Shown piece after piece: positions 1 to 5,833 of a stretch of 5,833 nt of DNA. A program made the translations under genes and the position numbers. The notes under the pieces are model-generated. The model searched no databases. It was not told the origin of the DNA and was given only the letters and a program-made list of their open reading frames with translations. The stretch covers positions 1 to 5,833 of the forward strand of contig CAJXLH010000188.1 in assembly GCA_913055925.1 (NCBI GenBank), given 5' to 3'. This DNA is from an uncultured Maritalea sp. GTDB lineage: Bacteria; Pseudomonadota; Alphaproteobacteria; Rhizobiales; Devosiaceae. Position 1 is the first letter of the stretch. The number at the start of each line of letters is the position of its first letter.

Positions 1-21
1 CACGACAACATTCCGTTGTAG
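1..21 (+). CDS. pccB: Propionyl-CoA carboxylase beta chain, last six codons (partial)
   Basis: The first 18 bases read in frame as HDNIPL and are closed by TAG at 19-21. From family knowledge, PccB (carboxyltransferase) subunits commonly end in a tail of the form K-H-x-N-I-P-L, so this matches the extreme C-terminus of that protein. Its position fits: it lies upstream of, and in the same direction as, the gene for its partner subunit PccA, and it ends 12 bases before the next start codon. PccB would transfer the carboxyl group from biotin on PccA to propionyl-CoA in the cytoplasm. Only six residues are visible, so the call rests on this short signature plus context. The sequence to the left would settle it. 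Confidence 0.72.
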   Translation, partial: HDNIPL

Positions 22-27
22 GGGGAG
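21..27 (+). promoter_or_regulatory. Ribosome binding site of the RidA-family gene
   Basis: GGGGGAG lies six bases before the ATG at 34, a good Shine-Dalgarno match and spacing. It begins on the last base of the upstream stop codon TAG (19-21), so the ribosome ending the upstream gene is placed next to this start. It supports ATG 34 as the true start. Confidence 0.7.
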
Positions 28-33
28 CAAAGA

Positions 34-438
34 ATGACTGATCCACTGTTTCATATGATTTCGGACGGACCGCGACCTGTTGCGCCTTTTTCTCATGCGA
101 CCGAAGCAAATGGCTGGGTATTTGTTACCGGCCAAATGCCCACCTTTCCAGATGCGCCAGATGCGCCGCTGCCTGAAGGCATTGAAGCGCAGACCATTCG
201 CGTGATGGAAAACCTCAAAATTGTGTTGGGTGGCATTGGGCTCGACCTTAGCCATGTGATGATGGCGCGTTGCTACCTCACGGATTTCTACCGAGACTAC
301 GCTGAGTTCAATGAGACTTATCAGTCGTTCTTCCCTGAAGATCGACGCCCGGCGCGCACCACAATTGGGGTAACCGGTTTGGCGCTAGAAGCGCTTGTTG
401 AAATCGATTTTGTTTGTCGGCGACCAGACGCAGAATAG
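34..438 (+). CDS. RidA family protein (YjgF/YER057c/UK114), probable enamine/imine deaminase
   Basis: This is a 134-residue protein of normal RidA length. Members form cytoplasmic trimers that hydrolyse reactive enamine/imine intermediates such as 2-aminoacrylate, released by PLP enzymes, to 2-oxoacids and ammonia. Visible family landmarks are the N-terminal PFSHA segment (18-22), VFVTGQ (29-34), the helix QTIRVMENLKIVL (53-65), and the C-terminal RPARTTIGVTGL...ALVEIDFV block. R108 aligns with the substrate-carboxylate arginine of RidA (about R105 in the E. coli protein) and E123 with the conserved late glutamate, so deaminase activity is plausible. F19 occupies the place where E. coli RidA has a conserved tyrosine, so the subfamily and exact substrate are uncertain. 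The start is supported by a strong ribosome binding site. The gene sits between the pccB tail and pccA, with 12 and 9 bases on either side, and is clearly part of the operon. A role in clearing the 2-aminocrotonate formed on the way to 2-oxobutyrate and propionyl-CoA is inference only. Confidence 0.9.
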   Translation: MTDPLFHMISDGPRPVAPFSHATEANGWVFVTGQMPTFPDAPDAPLPEGIEAQTIRVMENLKIVLGGIGLDLSHVMMARCYLTDFYRDYAEFNETYQSFFPEDRRPARTTIGVTGLALEALVEIDFVCRRPDAE

Positions 439-441
439 GAA
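437..441 (+). promoter_or_regulatory. Ribosome binding site of pccA
   Basis: AGGAA lies six bases before the ATG at 448 and overlaps the stop codon TAG (436-438) of the RidA gene. Termination and re-initiation are therefore next to each other, which suggests translational coupling and confirms the ATG at 448. Confidence 0.65.
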
Positions 442-447
442 TACGCC

Positions 448-2451
448 ATGTTCTCGAAAATTCTAATTGCGAACCGCGGCGAGATCGCCTGCCGGGTCAT
501 CAAAACCGCGAAAGCGATGGGCATCAAAACGGTTGCCGTTTATTCTGACGCTGACCGCGAAGCATTGCATGTGGAAATGGCTGATGAAGCCGTTCACATT
601 GGCGGTTCGCCGGCGAGCGAAAGCTATTTGGTTGCAGATCGCATCATCCAAGCGTGTAAAGACACAGGCGCCGAAGGCGTGCATCCGGGTTACGGTTTCT
701 TGAGCGAAAACGCGGCGTTCTGCGAGCAACTTGAAAAAGCGGGCATTACGTTCATTGGACCACCGCCGAAAGCCATCGAAGCGATGGGTGATAAAATCAC
801 TTCTAAGAAGATCGCGGCTGAAGCTGAAGTGTCCACAGTACCAGGTTATATGGGCCTGATCGAAGACGCCGAAGAAGCGGTGAAGATTTCCAATGATGTT
901 GGTTATCCCGTGATGATCAAAGCCTCCGCTGGTGGCGGCGGTAAGGGCATGCGGATTGCGTGGAATGACGATGAAGCGCGCGAGGGTTTCGAACGTTCGA
1001 AATCAGAAGCTGCATCTAGCTTTGGCGACGATCGCATTTTCATCGAGAAATTCGTCACAGACCCGCGTCACATCGAAATTCAGGTGTTGGCCGATAAGCA
1101 CGGCAACTGTGTTTATTTGGGCGAGCGTGAATGCTCCATTCAACGCCGAAACCAAAAAGTCATCGAAGAAGCGCCATCGCCGTTTTTGGACGAAGCAACG
1201 CGTAAGAAAATGGGCGAACAGTCCTGCGCGCTGGCCAAGGCAGTTGGCTACTCCAGTGCCGGTACGGTGGAATTCATCGTTGATGGCGACAAAAATTTCT
1301 ATTTCCTTGAGATGAACACGCGTTTGCAGGTGGAGCACCCTGTAACCGAGTTGATTACGGGGATTGACCTTGTGGAGCAAATGCTCCGCGTAGCGGCGGG
1401 CGAGAAGCTTGCAATCAACCAAAATGAGGTCACGCTCAACGGGTGGGCAATTGAGTCCCGGCTTTATGCTGAGGATCCCTATCGCAATTTCCTACCCTCC
1501 ATTGGTCGATTGACACGTTATCGCCCGCCGTCTGAAATCACGACTGACGAGCTGGTTGTGCGTAACGACACAGGTGTTTTTGAAGGAGGAGAAATCTCCA
1601 CCTTCTACGACCCAATGATCGCAAAGCTTTGCACATGGGCGCCAGATCGTAGCCAAGCCATCAGCGCCATGTCTGACGCTTTGGACGGGTTTGAGCTTGA
1701 AGGCATTGGCCACAACATCCCGTTTTTGTCTGCTGTAATGGAGCAAAAGCGTTTCCAAGAAGGTCGACTGACTACAGGCTATATTGCTGAAGAGTTCCCA
1801 GATGGTTTTGATGGCGTCGAACTGCCAAATGCTTCCTTGAAACTCCTCGCAGGCCTTGCAGCCTTCATGTCTCAAAAAGTTGAATCGCGCGGGTTTTCAG
1901 AAGCGAGCACGTTGGATCTCAATCAAAACGGCAAACAGCGCAGCGTGATCATCGGCGAAGATCGCTTCAATTTTGAGGTTGAAGACAAATTCGTCTCGTG
2001 GCTCGACCATACGGACGATGTTGAAATGATGATTTGCGTCGAAACTGATTGGGCACCGGGTGATACGTTGGTGACGGCTCGGGTCGGTGATGATCGGTTG
2101 CTTGTGCAAGTTGTGCGCAAATCCTATGGATTTGATATGCGCTATCGTGGTGCGGACCTGAAAGTGCAAGTTTTGTTGCCGCATGTTGCCGATTTGATGA
2201 AGCATATGCCAATCAAACTGCCGCCTGATATGTCAAAATATCTACTTTGCCCGATGCCAGGGCAGGTTGTTCGCCTAGAAGTAAAAGAGGGTGACGTTGT
2301 TGAAGACGGGCAGGCGCTTGCAATTGTGGAAGCCATGAAAATGGAAAACGTTCTGCGTGCCGAGAAGAAAGCTGTCGTCAAGAAGATTGAAGCAGATGTT
2401 GGCTCTGTTCTGGCGGTTGACGATGTCATTATGGAGTTTGAGAGCGAATGA
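448..2451 (+). CDS. pccA: Propionyl-CoA carboxylase alpha subunit (biotin carboxylase + BCCP)
   Basis: This 667-residue protein uses ATP and bicarbonate to carboxylate its own biotin, which then serves the PccB carboxyltransferase to make (S)-methylmalonyl-CoA from propionyl-CoA. Domains in order: biotin carboxylase N-domain opening with KILIANRGEIACRV (4-17); ATP-grasp region with the glycine loop AGGGGKG (161-167) and RRNQKVIEEAPSP (233-245); the catalytic motif EMNTRLQVEHPVTE (288-301), with E288, N290, R292, V295 and E296 at the same numbers as in E. coli AccC; R338 is also present. The biotin carboxylase C-domain runs to about 447. A central linker/BT-like domain (about 450-595) contains RYRGADLKVQV (565-575), typical of PccA. 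The C-terminal biotinyl domain (about 598-667) carries EAMKMEN with the biotin acceptor at K631. The length and BT region fit PccA better than acetyl-CoA carboxylase AccC (about 450 aa). A methylcrotonyl-CoA carboxylase subunit is the main alternative, but the mutase and epimerase directly downstream argue for propionyl-CoA. The stop overlaps the next start (ATGA). Confidence 0.96.
   Translation: MFSKILIANRGEIACRVIKTAKAMGIKTVAVYSDADREALHVEMADEAVHIGGSPASESYLVADRIIQACKDTGAEGVHPGYGFLSENAAFCEQLEKAGITFIGPPPKAIEAMGDKITSKKIAAEAEVSTVPGYMGLIEDAEEAVKISNDVGYPVMIKASAGGGGKGMRIAWNDDEAREGFERSKSEAASSFGDDRIFIEKFVTDPRHIEIQVLADKHGNCVYLGERECSIQRRNQKVIEEAPSPFLDEATRKKMGEQSCALAKAVGYSSAGTVEFIVDGDKNFYFLEMNTRLQVEHPVTELITGIDLVEQMLRVAAGEKLAINQNEVTLNGWAIESRLYAEDPYRNFLPSIGRLTRYRPPSEITTDELVVRNDTGVFEGGEISTFYDPMIAKLCTWAPDRSQAISAMSDALDGFELEGIGHNIPFLSAVMEQKRFQEGRLTTGYIAEEFPDGFDGVELPNASLKLLAGLAAFMSQKVESRGFSEASTLDLNQNGKQRSVIIGEDRFNFEVEDKFVSWLDHTDDVEMMICVETDWAPGDTLVTARVGDDRLLVQVVRKSYGFDMRYRGADLKVQVLLPHVADLMKHMPIKLPPDMSKYLLCPMPGQVVRLEVKEGDVVEDGQALAIVEAMKMENVLRAEKKAVVKKIEADVGSVLAVDDVIMEFESE
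1582..1605. repeat. Imperfect 24-base palindrome inside pccA
   Basis: GAAGG-A-GGAGA-AA-TCTCC-A-CCTTC forms two 11-base arms with a single A/A mismatch around a 2-base centre. It falls in codons 379-386 (EGGEIST). The left arm also resembles a strong Shine-Dalgarno sequence, but the nearest following ATG (1615, in frame) is 23 bases away, too far for initiation. The encoded residues are typical of the family, so the palindrome may be a coincidence of protein constraint. Confidence 0.4.
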
Positions 2452-4592
2452 GCATCAAATCCGATACATATGCAAAATGGCAAGGACTAGCTGAAGGCGA
2501 ATTGCGCGGCAAAGCGCCTTCTGACTTGGAAACCCAGTATGGCGAGCTTGACGTTAAGCCCGTTTACTTTGCTGATGATGCCCCTCAAGAAGCTGCAGGG
2601 GCGATGCCGGGGGAAGCGCCGTTTACACGTGGCGTTCGGGCGACAATGTACGCCAACCGTCCTTGGACTATTCGGCAATATGCTGGTTTTTCTACGGCGA
2701 CAGAAAGCAACAAGTTTTACCGTCAGGCGCTGGAAAAAGGCCAAAAGGGGCTTTCCGTTGCGTTCGATCTTGCGACGCACCGAGGCTACGATAGCGACCA
2801 TGAACGTGTGGTCGGGGACGTTGGCAAAGCAGGCGTGGCGATCGACAGTGTAGAGGACATGAAAGTCCTGTTCTCTGGCATTCCGCTTGATGAAATGTCG
2901 GTTTCGATGACCATGAATGGTGCCGTGATCCCGGTGCTGGCTATGTTCGTTGTGGCGGCGGAAGAGCAGGGTGTTGGCCAAGAAAAACTCTCGGGTACGA
3001 TCCAGAACGATATCTTGAAAGAGTTCATGGTGCGGAACACGTTTATCTATCCGCCAGAACCTTCAATGCGCATCATCGCTGATATTATCGCGCATACAGC
3101 CGAGTTTATGCCGAAGTTCAATTCGATTTCGATTTCTGGCTATCACATGCATGAAGCGGGTGCGACCGCTGTACAAGAACTTGCCTATACGCTTGCCGAC
3201 GGCATTGAATATGTGCGTGCAGCGCAGGCAAAGGGCTTGGATATTGATGCATTCGCCGGGCGCTTGTCGTTCTTTTTCGGCATTGGCATGAACTTCTTTA
3301 CTGAAGTGGCGAAGCTCCGCGCTGCGCGCACGCTTTGGGCGGACATCATGAAAGATCTGGGTGCTAAAAATCCGCGCTCCATGATGCTGAGAACACACTG
3401 TCAGACCTCTGGTGTTTCGCTGACGGAACAAGACCCATACAACAATGTTGTGCGCACGGCTTACGAAGCGATGGCTGCGATTTTGGGCGGTACGCAAAGC
3501 TTGCACACGAACTCGTTCGATGAAGCGATTGCGCTGCCCACCGAGTTTTCTTCGCGCATTGCGCGAAATACCCAGCTGATTTTGCAGCATGAAACGCGGG
3601 TGACCGACGTGGTGGACCCACTCGGTGGTTCTTACTATGTGGAGAGCCTCACTGCTGACATGGTTGCCAAAGCTGGCGCTTTGATTGCGGACATCGAGCG
3701 GCAAGGTGGCATGACAAAATCGGTCCAAGAAGGCACGCCAAAGCTCGAAATTGAACGCGCCGCCGCCATTCGCCAAACGCGTGTCGACAAAGGCGAAGAC
3801 GTGATTGTCGGGGTTAACCGTTACCGGCTGGATCAAGAAGACGATCTCGACATTCTTGATATCGACAATAAAGCGGTGCGCGAGGCGCAGATCGCCACGA
3901 TCAACAAAATCCGCGAAACGCGCGATCCAGTAAAATGGGAAGAAACACTCGACAAGCTACGAGAAGTGGCGCGGTCTGGTGAAGGTAATTTGCTGGCTGC
4001 GGCGATCGATGCAGCGCGGGCGCGCGCAACACTTGGCGAGATTTCCGATGCGATGGAAGACGTTTTTGATCGCCACAAGCCGTTAACCAAAGTGATTTCA
4101 GGCGTCTACGATCATCAATATGGTGATGACCCAGAATATAAAGCCATTCAGTCGCGCATCAATGAGTTCGATACAGACCTTACCCGCAAGCCGTCCATAT
4201 ACATTGGCAAAATGGGGCAGGACGGCCATGATCGTGGCGCGAAGGTTATTGCGACCGCTTTTGCGGATATGGGCTTTGATGTGCATATCGGCGATCTGTT
4301 TGAAACGCCTGCCGAGGTGGCTGAGAAAGCCATCACGCTTGGTGTCGACAGCATTGGAGCATCTTCACTTGCCGCTGGCCACAAAACACTGATCCCGGAG
4401 CTGATCGAATTGCTTGAGAAGCGTGGTGCAGGACACATTTCTGTCTTTGCGGGTGGCGTAATCCCCGAACAAGATTATCAAGCTCTGCGTGATGCTGGCG
4501 TTGCGGACATTTTTGGGCCAGGCACCAACGTTCTTGACGCTGCAAATGCCGTGATGTCCACAATCGAAGGTAAGCTGAGGAACGCGCCATGA
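2448..4592 (+). CDS. scpA: Methylmalonyl-CoA mutase, single-chain cobalamin-dependent
   Basis: This 714-residue cytoplasmic enzyme interconverts (R)-methylmalonyl-CoA and succinyl-CoA by an adenosylcobalamin radical mechanism. An N-terminal extension (1-40) leads to the substrate-binding TIM barrel (about 50-545), then a linker and the C-terminal B12-binding domain (about 583-712). Residues matching the Propionibacterium catalytic subunit are visible at constant offsets: R71, Y78, R196, Y232 and H233 (R82, Y89, R207, Y243, H244 there), then K588, D592 and H594 (K604, D608, H610). H594 in DGHDRG (592-597) is the lower axial cobalt ligand; S640-L641 and G669-G670 complete the B12 motif. The Y78/R196 pair fits methylmalonyl-CoA rather than isobutyryl-CoA mutase, which carries other residues there. 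The catalytic and B12 domains share one chain and no small-subunit gene is nearby, so a homodimer of the E. coli Sbm/mitochondrial type is likely. The start at 2448 overlaps the pccA stop by 4 bases and has only a weak, distant GGAG (2433-2436), suggesting coupling to pccA translation. No meaB-type chaperone gene is in the window. Confidence 0.97.
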   Translation: MSIKSDTYAKWQGLAEGELRGKAPSDLETQYGELDVKPVYFADDAPQEAAGAMPGEAPFTRGVRATMYANRPWTIRQYAGFSTATESNKFYRQALEKGQKGLSVAFDLATHRGYDSDHERVVGDVGKAGVAIDSVEDMKVLFSGIPLDEMSVSMTMNGAVIPVLAMFVVAAEEQGVGQEKLSGTIQNDILKEFMVRNTFIYPPEPSMRIIADIIAHTAEFMPKFNSISISGYHMHEAGATAVQELAYTLADGIEYVRAAQAKGLDIDAFAGRLSFFFGIGMNFFTEVAKLRAARTLWADIMKDLGAKNPRSMMLRTHCQTSGVSLTEQDPYNNVVRTAYEAMAAILGGTQSLHTNSFDEAIALPTEFSSRIARNTQLILQHETRVTDVVDPLGGSYYVESLTADMVAKAGALIADIERQGGMTKSVQEGTPKLEIERAAAIRQTRVDKGEDVIVGVNRYRLDQEDDLDILDIDNKAVREAQIATINKIRETRDPVKWEETLDKLREVARSGEGNLLAAAIDAARARATLGEISDAMEDVFDRHKPLTKVISGVYDHQYGDDPEYKAIQSRINEFDTDLTRKPSIYIGKMGQDGHDRGAKVIATAFADMGFDVHIGDLFETPAEVAEKAITLGVDSIGASSLAAGHKTLIPELIELLEKRGAGHISVFAGGVIPEQDYQALRDAGVADIFGPGTNVLDAANAVMSTIEGKLRNAP
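3551..3567. repeat. Perfect 7-bp hairpin inside the mutase gene
   Basis: TTCGCGC (3551-3557) and GCGCGAA (3561-3567) are exact inverted repeats around ATT, giving a GC-rich stem with a 3-base loop. It spans codons 368-373 (SSRIAR) of the mutase. No T tract follows, so it is not an intrinsic terminator. It is probably a by-product of CG-rich arginine, serine and alanine codons. Confidence 0.4.
4577..4582 (+). promoter_or_regulatory. Ribosome binding site of the epimerase gene
   Basis: GAGGAA lies inside the last codons of the mutase gene, six bases before the ATG at 4589. It is a clear Shine-Dalgarno element. It supports this start and allows independent as well as coupled initiation across the ATGA overlap. 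Confidence 0.65.
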
Positions 4593-4999
4593 TCGGCAAT
4601 CTCAATCACGTCGCAATTGCTGTGCCAGATTTAAATGCGGGGATACGAAAATATCGCGACATGCTGGGCGCTGACGTTTCTGCGCCGCAGGACCTGCCAG
4701 AGCATGGTGTGACCGTTGTTTTTGTACAGCTAGATAACACCAAAGTTGAGCTGCTTCATCCGCTGGGTGAGAACTCGCCGATTGCTGGTTTTCTCGAAAA
4801 AAATCCGTCTGGCGGTATTCACCATATGTGTTTCGAGGTGGACGATATTCGCGCTTCTGCAAAGAAGCTAAGCGATGAGGGGGCGCGTGTGCTGGGCGAT
4901 GGGGAGCCAAAAATTGGCGCGCACGGTCTGCCGGTTTTGTTTCTGCACCCCAAGGACTTTGACGGCACGCTTATTGAGCTTGAAGAAGTTGAAAAGTAG
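4589..4999 (+). CDS. mce: Methylmalonyl-CoA epimerase (VOC/glyoxalase fold)
   Basis: This 136-residue protein interconverts (S)- and (R)-methylmalonyl-CoA, linking the carboxylase product to the mutase substrate. It shows the two paired beta-alpha-beta-beta-beta units of the vicinal oxygen chelate superfamily: LNHVAIAVPDL (5-15) starts the first and GIHHMCFEVDDI (76-87) the second. The expected metal ligands are H7, Q47 (in VVFVQL), H79 and E130 (in GTLIELEEV), the H/Q/H/E set known for this family. The segment LPEHGV (36-41) contains a glutamate (E38) in the place of the loop that supplies a catalytic acid in characterised epimerases; that assignment is by eye. Length is normal. The gene overlaps the mutase stop by 4 bases (ATGA) and is the last gene of the operon, ending 13 bases before a convergent gene. 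Other VOC proteins look similar, but the context and signature make the assignment firm. Confidence 0.95.
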   Translation: MIGNLNHVAIAVPDLNAGIRKYRDMLGADVSAPQDLPEHGVTVVFVQLDNTKVELLHPLGENSPIAGFLEKNPSGGIHHMCFEVDDIRASAKKLSDEGARVLGDGEPKIGAHGLPVLFLHPKDFDGTLIELEEVEK

Positions 5000-5028
5000 C
5001 TGTTTAGACTGATCAGCTGGTTATTTTT
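4998..5028 (+). terminator. Possible weak intrinsic terminator between convergent genes
   Basis: AGCTG (4998-5002) can pair with CAGCT (5014-5018) around an 11-base loop, followed on the + strand by GGTTATTTTT (5019-5028). The stem is only 5 bp and the T tract is interrupted, so this is a marginal Rho-independent terminator. On the - strand the same stem is followed by ACTTTTC, so it could act in both directions. It overlaps the end of both genes, the only place where a terminator for the operon can lie inside the 13-base gap. Rho-dependent termination further on is an equally good explanation. Confidence 0.3.
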
Positions 5029-5833
5029 GCTGGCGCGCTGTCGGCGAACAGGTCGCGCAGTAGCGTGGGCGAGATTTGGATCATCCGCCTAAAATCGCGC
5101 GCCATATGATGGCGGTCAGCGTAGTTGGCATGATAGGCAACGTCGTCCATTTGGGTTTCGCCAGCACTGATTTGGCGCACCGCATGTCGCAATCGAACAA
5201 ATCGCGTTAGCTGCCCATAGCTCAATCTAAAGGCGCTTAAACGCCGTGAAAGTGTGCGCCCGGATGTGCCGAGATTGTGCGCGCAGCGTTCGATATTCAG
5301 ATGCCCTATGTCTTGTTTTTCCAATTGCGCGACCAATTGCCGAAAGAATGGATGTGCTCGGTGATCAAACAAATGATTGAGATATAAATTTGGGCTTTGT
5401 TTGCTAGCGGTCATTCGATTGGCAGACCCATGCGGGATGCGAAAAACAATGTCGCTGGTTGGATCGAAACTAAGGGCGTGTTCGGATATTGATGCGCTCA
5501 GTTTTCGCGTGGGGCCGGCTTTGTTGGCTTCGAATATCTCAATAGGTGCGTTTGAAAGGTCTTTAAGAGCGTTTGCTAAAACGCCCGCCAGCATTGCTGT
5601 GCCGAACTTGGAAAGATTGGCGGGGCGGATGCGACTTGGACTCAGGACAATTTCACCGGAAGGCAATATCTGCACAAAGTCAGATTGGCTCTGTTCGCTG
5701 CCAAATCGGATTGTCGATTGAGCTTGGGCAATTTTTTGCCAACGCCGGACCAGTGTTTCGGCGTCGGGCGCGGTCGAAAAGAGCAGCGATTGCACATCAA
5801 AGCCGGGCATTTTGCCATTTGCACGCACCAACT
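5013..5833 (-). CDS. AraC-family transcriptional regulator (N-terminus cut by window edge)
   Basis: About 272 residues are visible, read from the right edge to TGA at 5015-5013. The C-terminal ~100 residues form an AraC-type DNA-binding domain: the first helix-turn-helix is around LNIERCAHNLGTSGRTLSRRLSA (split as 178-190 and 191-200 of the visible part), followed by the linker helix LTRFVRLRHAVRQI (208-221). The second is around MDDVAYHANYADRHHMARDFRRM (228-250) and ends in ISPTLLRD (253-260), matching the usual G-x-S/T-P-x-x-x-R close. The second HTH lacks the common G-F (here N-Y, 236-237) and has M243 where phenylalanine is frequent. The upstream ~160 residues, with SISEHALSFDPTSDIVFRIP (114-133), loosely recall the effector domain of OruR/ArgR-like AraC proteins, which total about 330 residues; if so, some 60 residues lie outside the window. 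The frame is open to the edge: TTG 5831, GTG 5828 and ATG 5810 are possible starts, none with a ribosome binding site that can be judged. Convergent orientation means control of the neighbouring operon cannot be assumed, and the ligand is unknown. Confidence 0.85.
   Translation of the reverse strand, partial: LVRANGKMPGFDVQSLLFSTAPDAETLVRRWQKIAQAQSTIRFGSEQSQSDFVQILPSGEIVLSPSRIRPANLSKFGTAMLAGVLANALKDLSNAPIEIFEANKAGPTRKLSASISEHALSFDPTSDIVFRIPHGSANRMTASKQSPNLYLNHLFDHRAHPFFRQLVAQLEKQDIGHLNIERCAHNLGTSGRTLSRRLSAFRLSYGQLTRFVRLRHAVRQISAGETQMDDVAYHANYADRHHMARDFRRMIQISPTLLRDLFADSAPAKITS

Noticed and set aside
1..33. Promoter for the operon immediately before the RidA gene
   Set aside because: Only 12 bases separate the upstream stop from the start codon and they are filled by the ribosome binding site. 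No -35/-10 pair is visible, so transcription most likely comes from upstream.
151..168. Tandem 9-base repeat GATGCGCC(A/G) in the RidA gene
   Set aside because: Two copies only, encoding DAPDAP in a variable loop. A minor in-frame duplication with no sign of a larger repeat.
1003..1422. 139-residue - strand open frame opposite pccA, and similar frames across 463-2483
   Set aside because: They overlap the conserved biotin carboxylase coding frame and have low-complexity, His/Arg-rich translations typical of shadow frames.
2487..2981. 164-residue - strand open frame opposite the start of the mutase gene
   Set aside because: It is fully antisense to conserved mutase sequence, with no family signature.
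3063..3836. 257-residue open frame on the - strand opposite the mutase gene
   Set aside because: It lies wholly inside a well-supported gene, in antisense, shows no recognisable protein features and has no ribosome binding site I could see. It is explained by codon bias in the true frame.
5232..5245. Small inverted repeat GGCG-N6-CGCC within the regulator gene
   Set aside because: A 4-bp stem inside coding sequence is expected by chance.
5377..5721. 114-residue + strand open frame inside the regulator region
   Set aside because: It is antisense to the AraC-type gene, whose HTH domain and frame are convincing. No similarity was recognised.

Overview
The window is almost entirely coding and reads as the end of a propionyl-CoA to succinyl-CoA operon followed by a convergent regulator. 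Protein similarity (recognised by eye, no search run) and the moderate G+C suggest a Gram-negative proteobacterium, most likely an alphaproteobacterium. The genus cannot be read from this stretch.

Layout. Positions 1-21 hold the last six codons and stop of an upstream gene. The tail HDNIPL matches the typical C-terminus of the propionyl-CoA carboxylase beta chain (PccB). A RidA-family gene (34-438) follows, then pccA (448-2451, biotin carboxylase/BCCP subunit), methylmalonyl-CoA mutase (2448-4592) and methylmalonyl-CoA epimerase (4589-4999), all on the + strand. Gaps are 12 and 9 bases for the first two junctions, and the last two junctions are 4-base ATGA stop/start overlaps. This is a tight co-transcribed unit whose promoter must lie left of the window. 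A 13-base gap then separates it from a convergent AraC-family regulator on the - strand (5013 to the right edge), whose N-terminus is probably cut off.

How the genes work together. PccA with PccB carboxylates propionyl-CoA to (S)-methylmalonyl-CoA, the epimerase converts it to the (R) form, and the cobalamin-dependent mutase rearranges that to succinyl-CoA for the TCA cycle. RidA proteins remove reactive enamine/imine intermediates of PLP enzymes. Threonine dehydratase makes such an intermediate on the way to 2-oxobutyrate, a propionyl-CoA precursor, so a link is plausible but unproven. The key catalytic residues of PccA, the mutase and the epimerase are all present and no frame is broken.

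I found no mobile element, CRISPR array, tRNA/rRNA or riboswitch, and no gene-free stretch over 35 bases. I see no convincing undescribed system. The least routine points are the RidA gene lodged between the two carboxylase subunits, the unusual second helix-turn-helix of the regulator, and a few hairpins.
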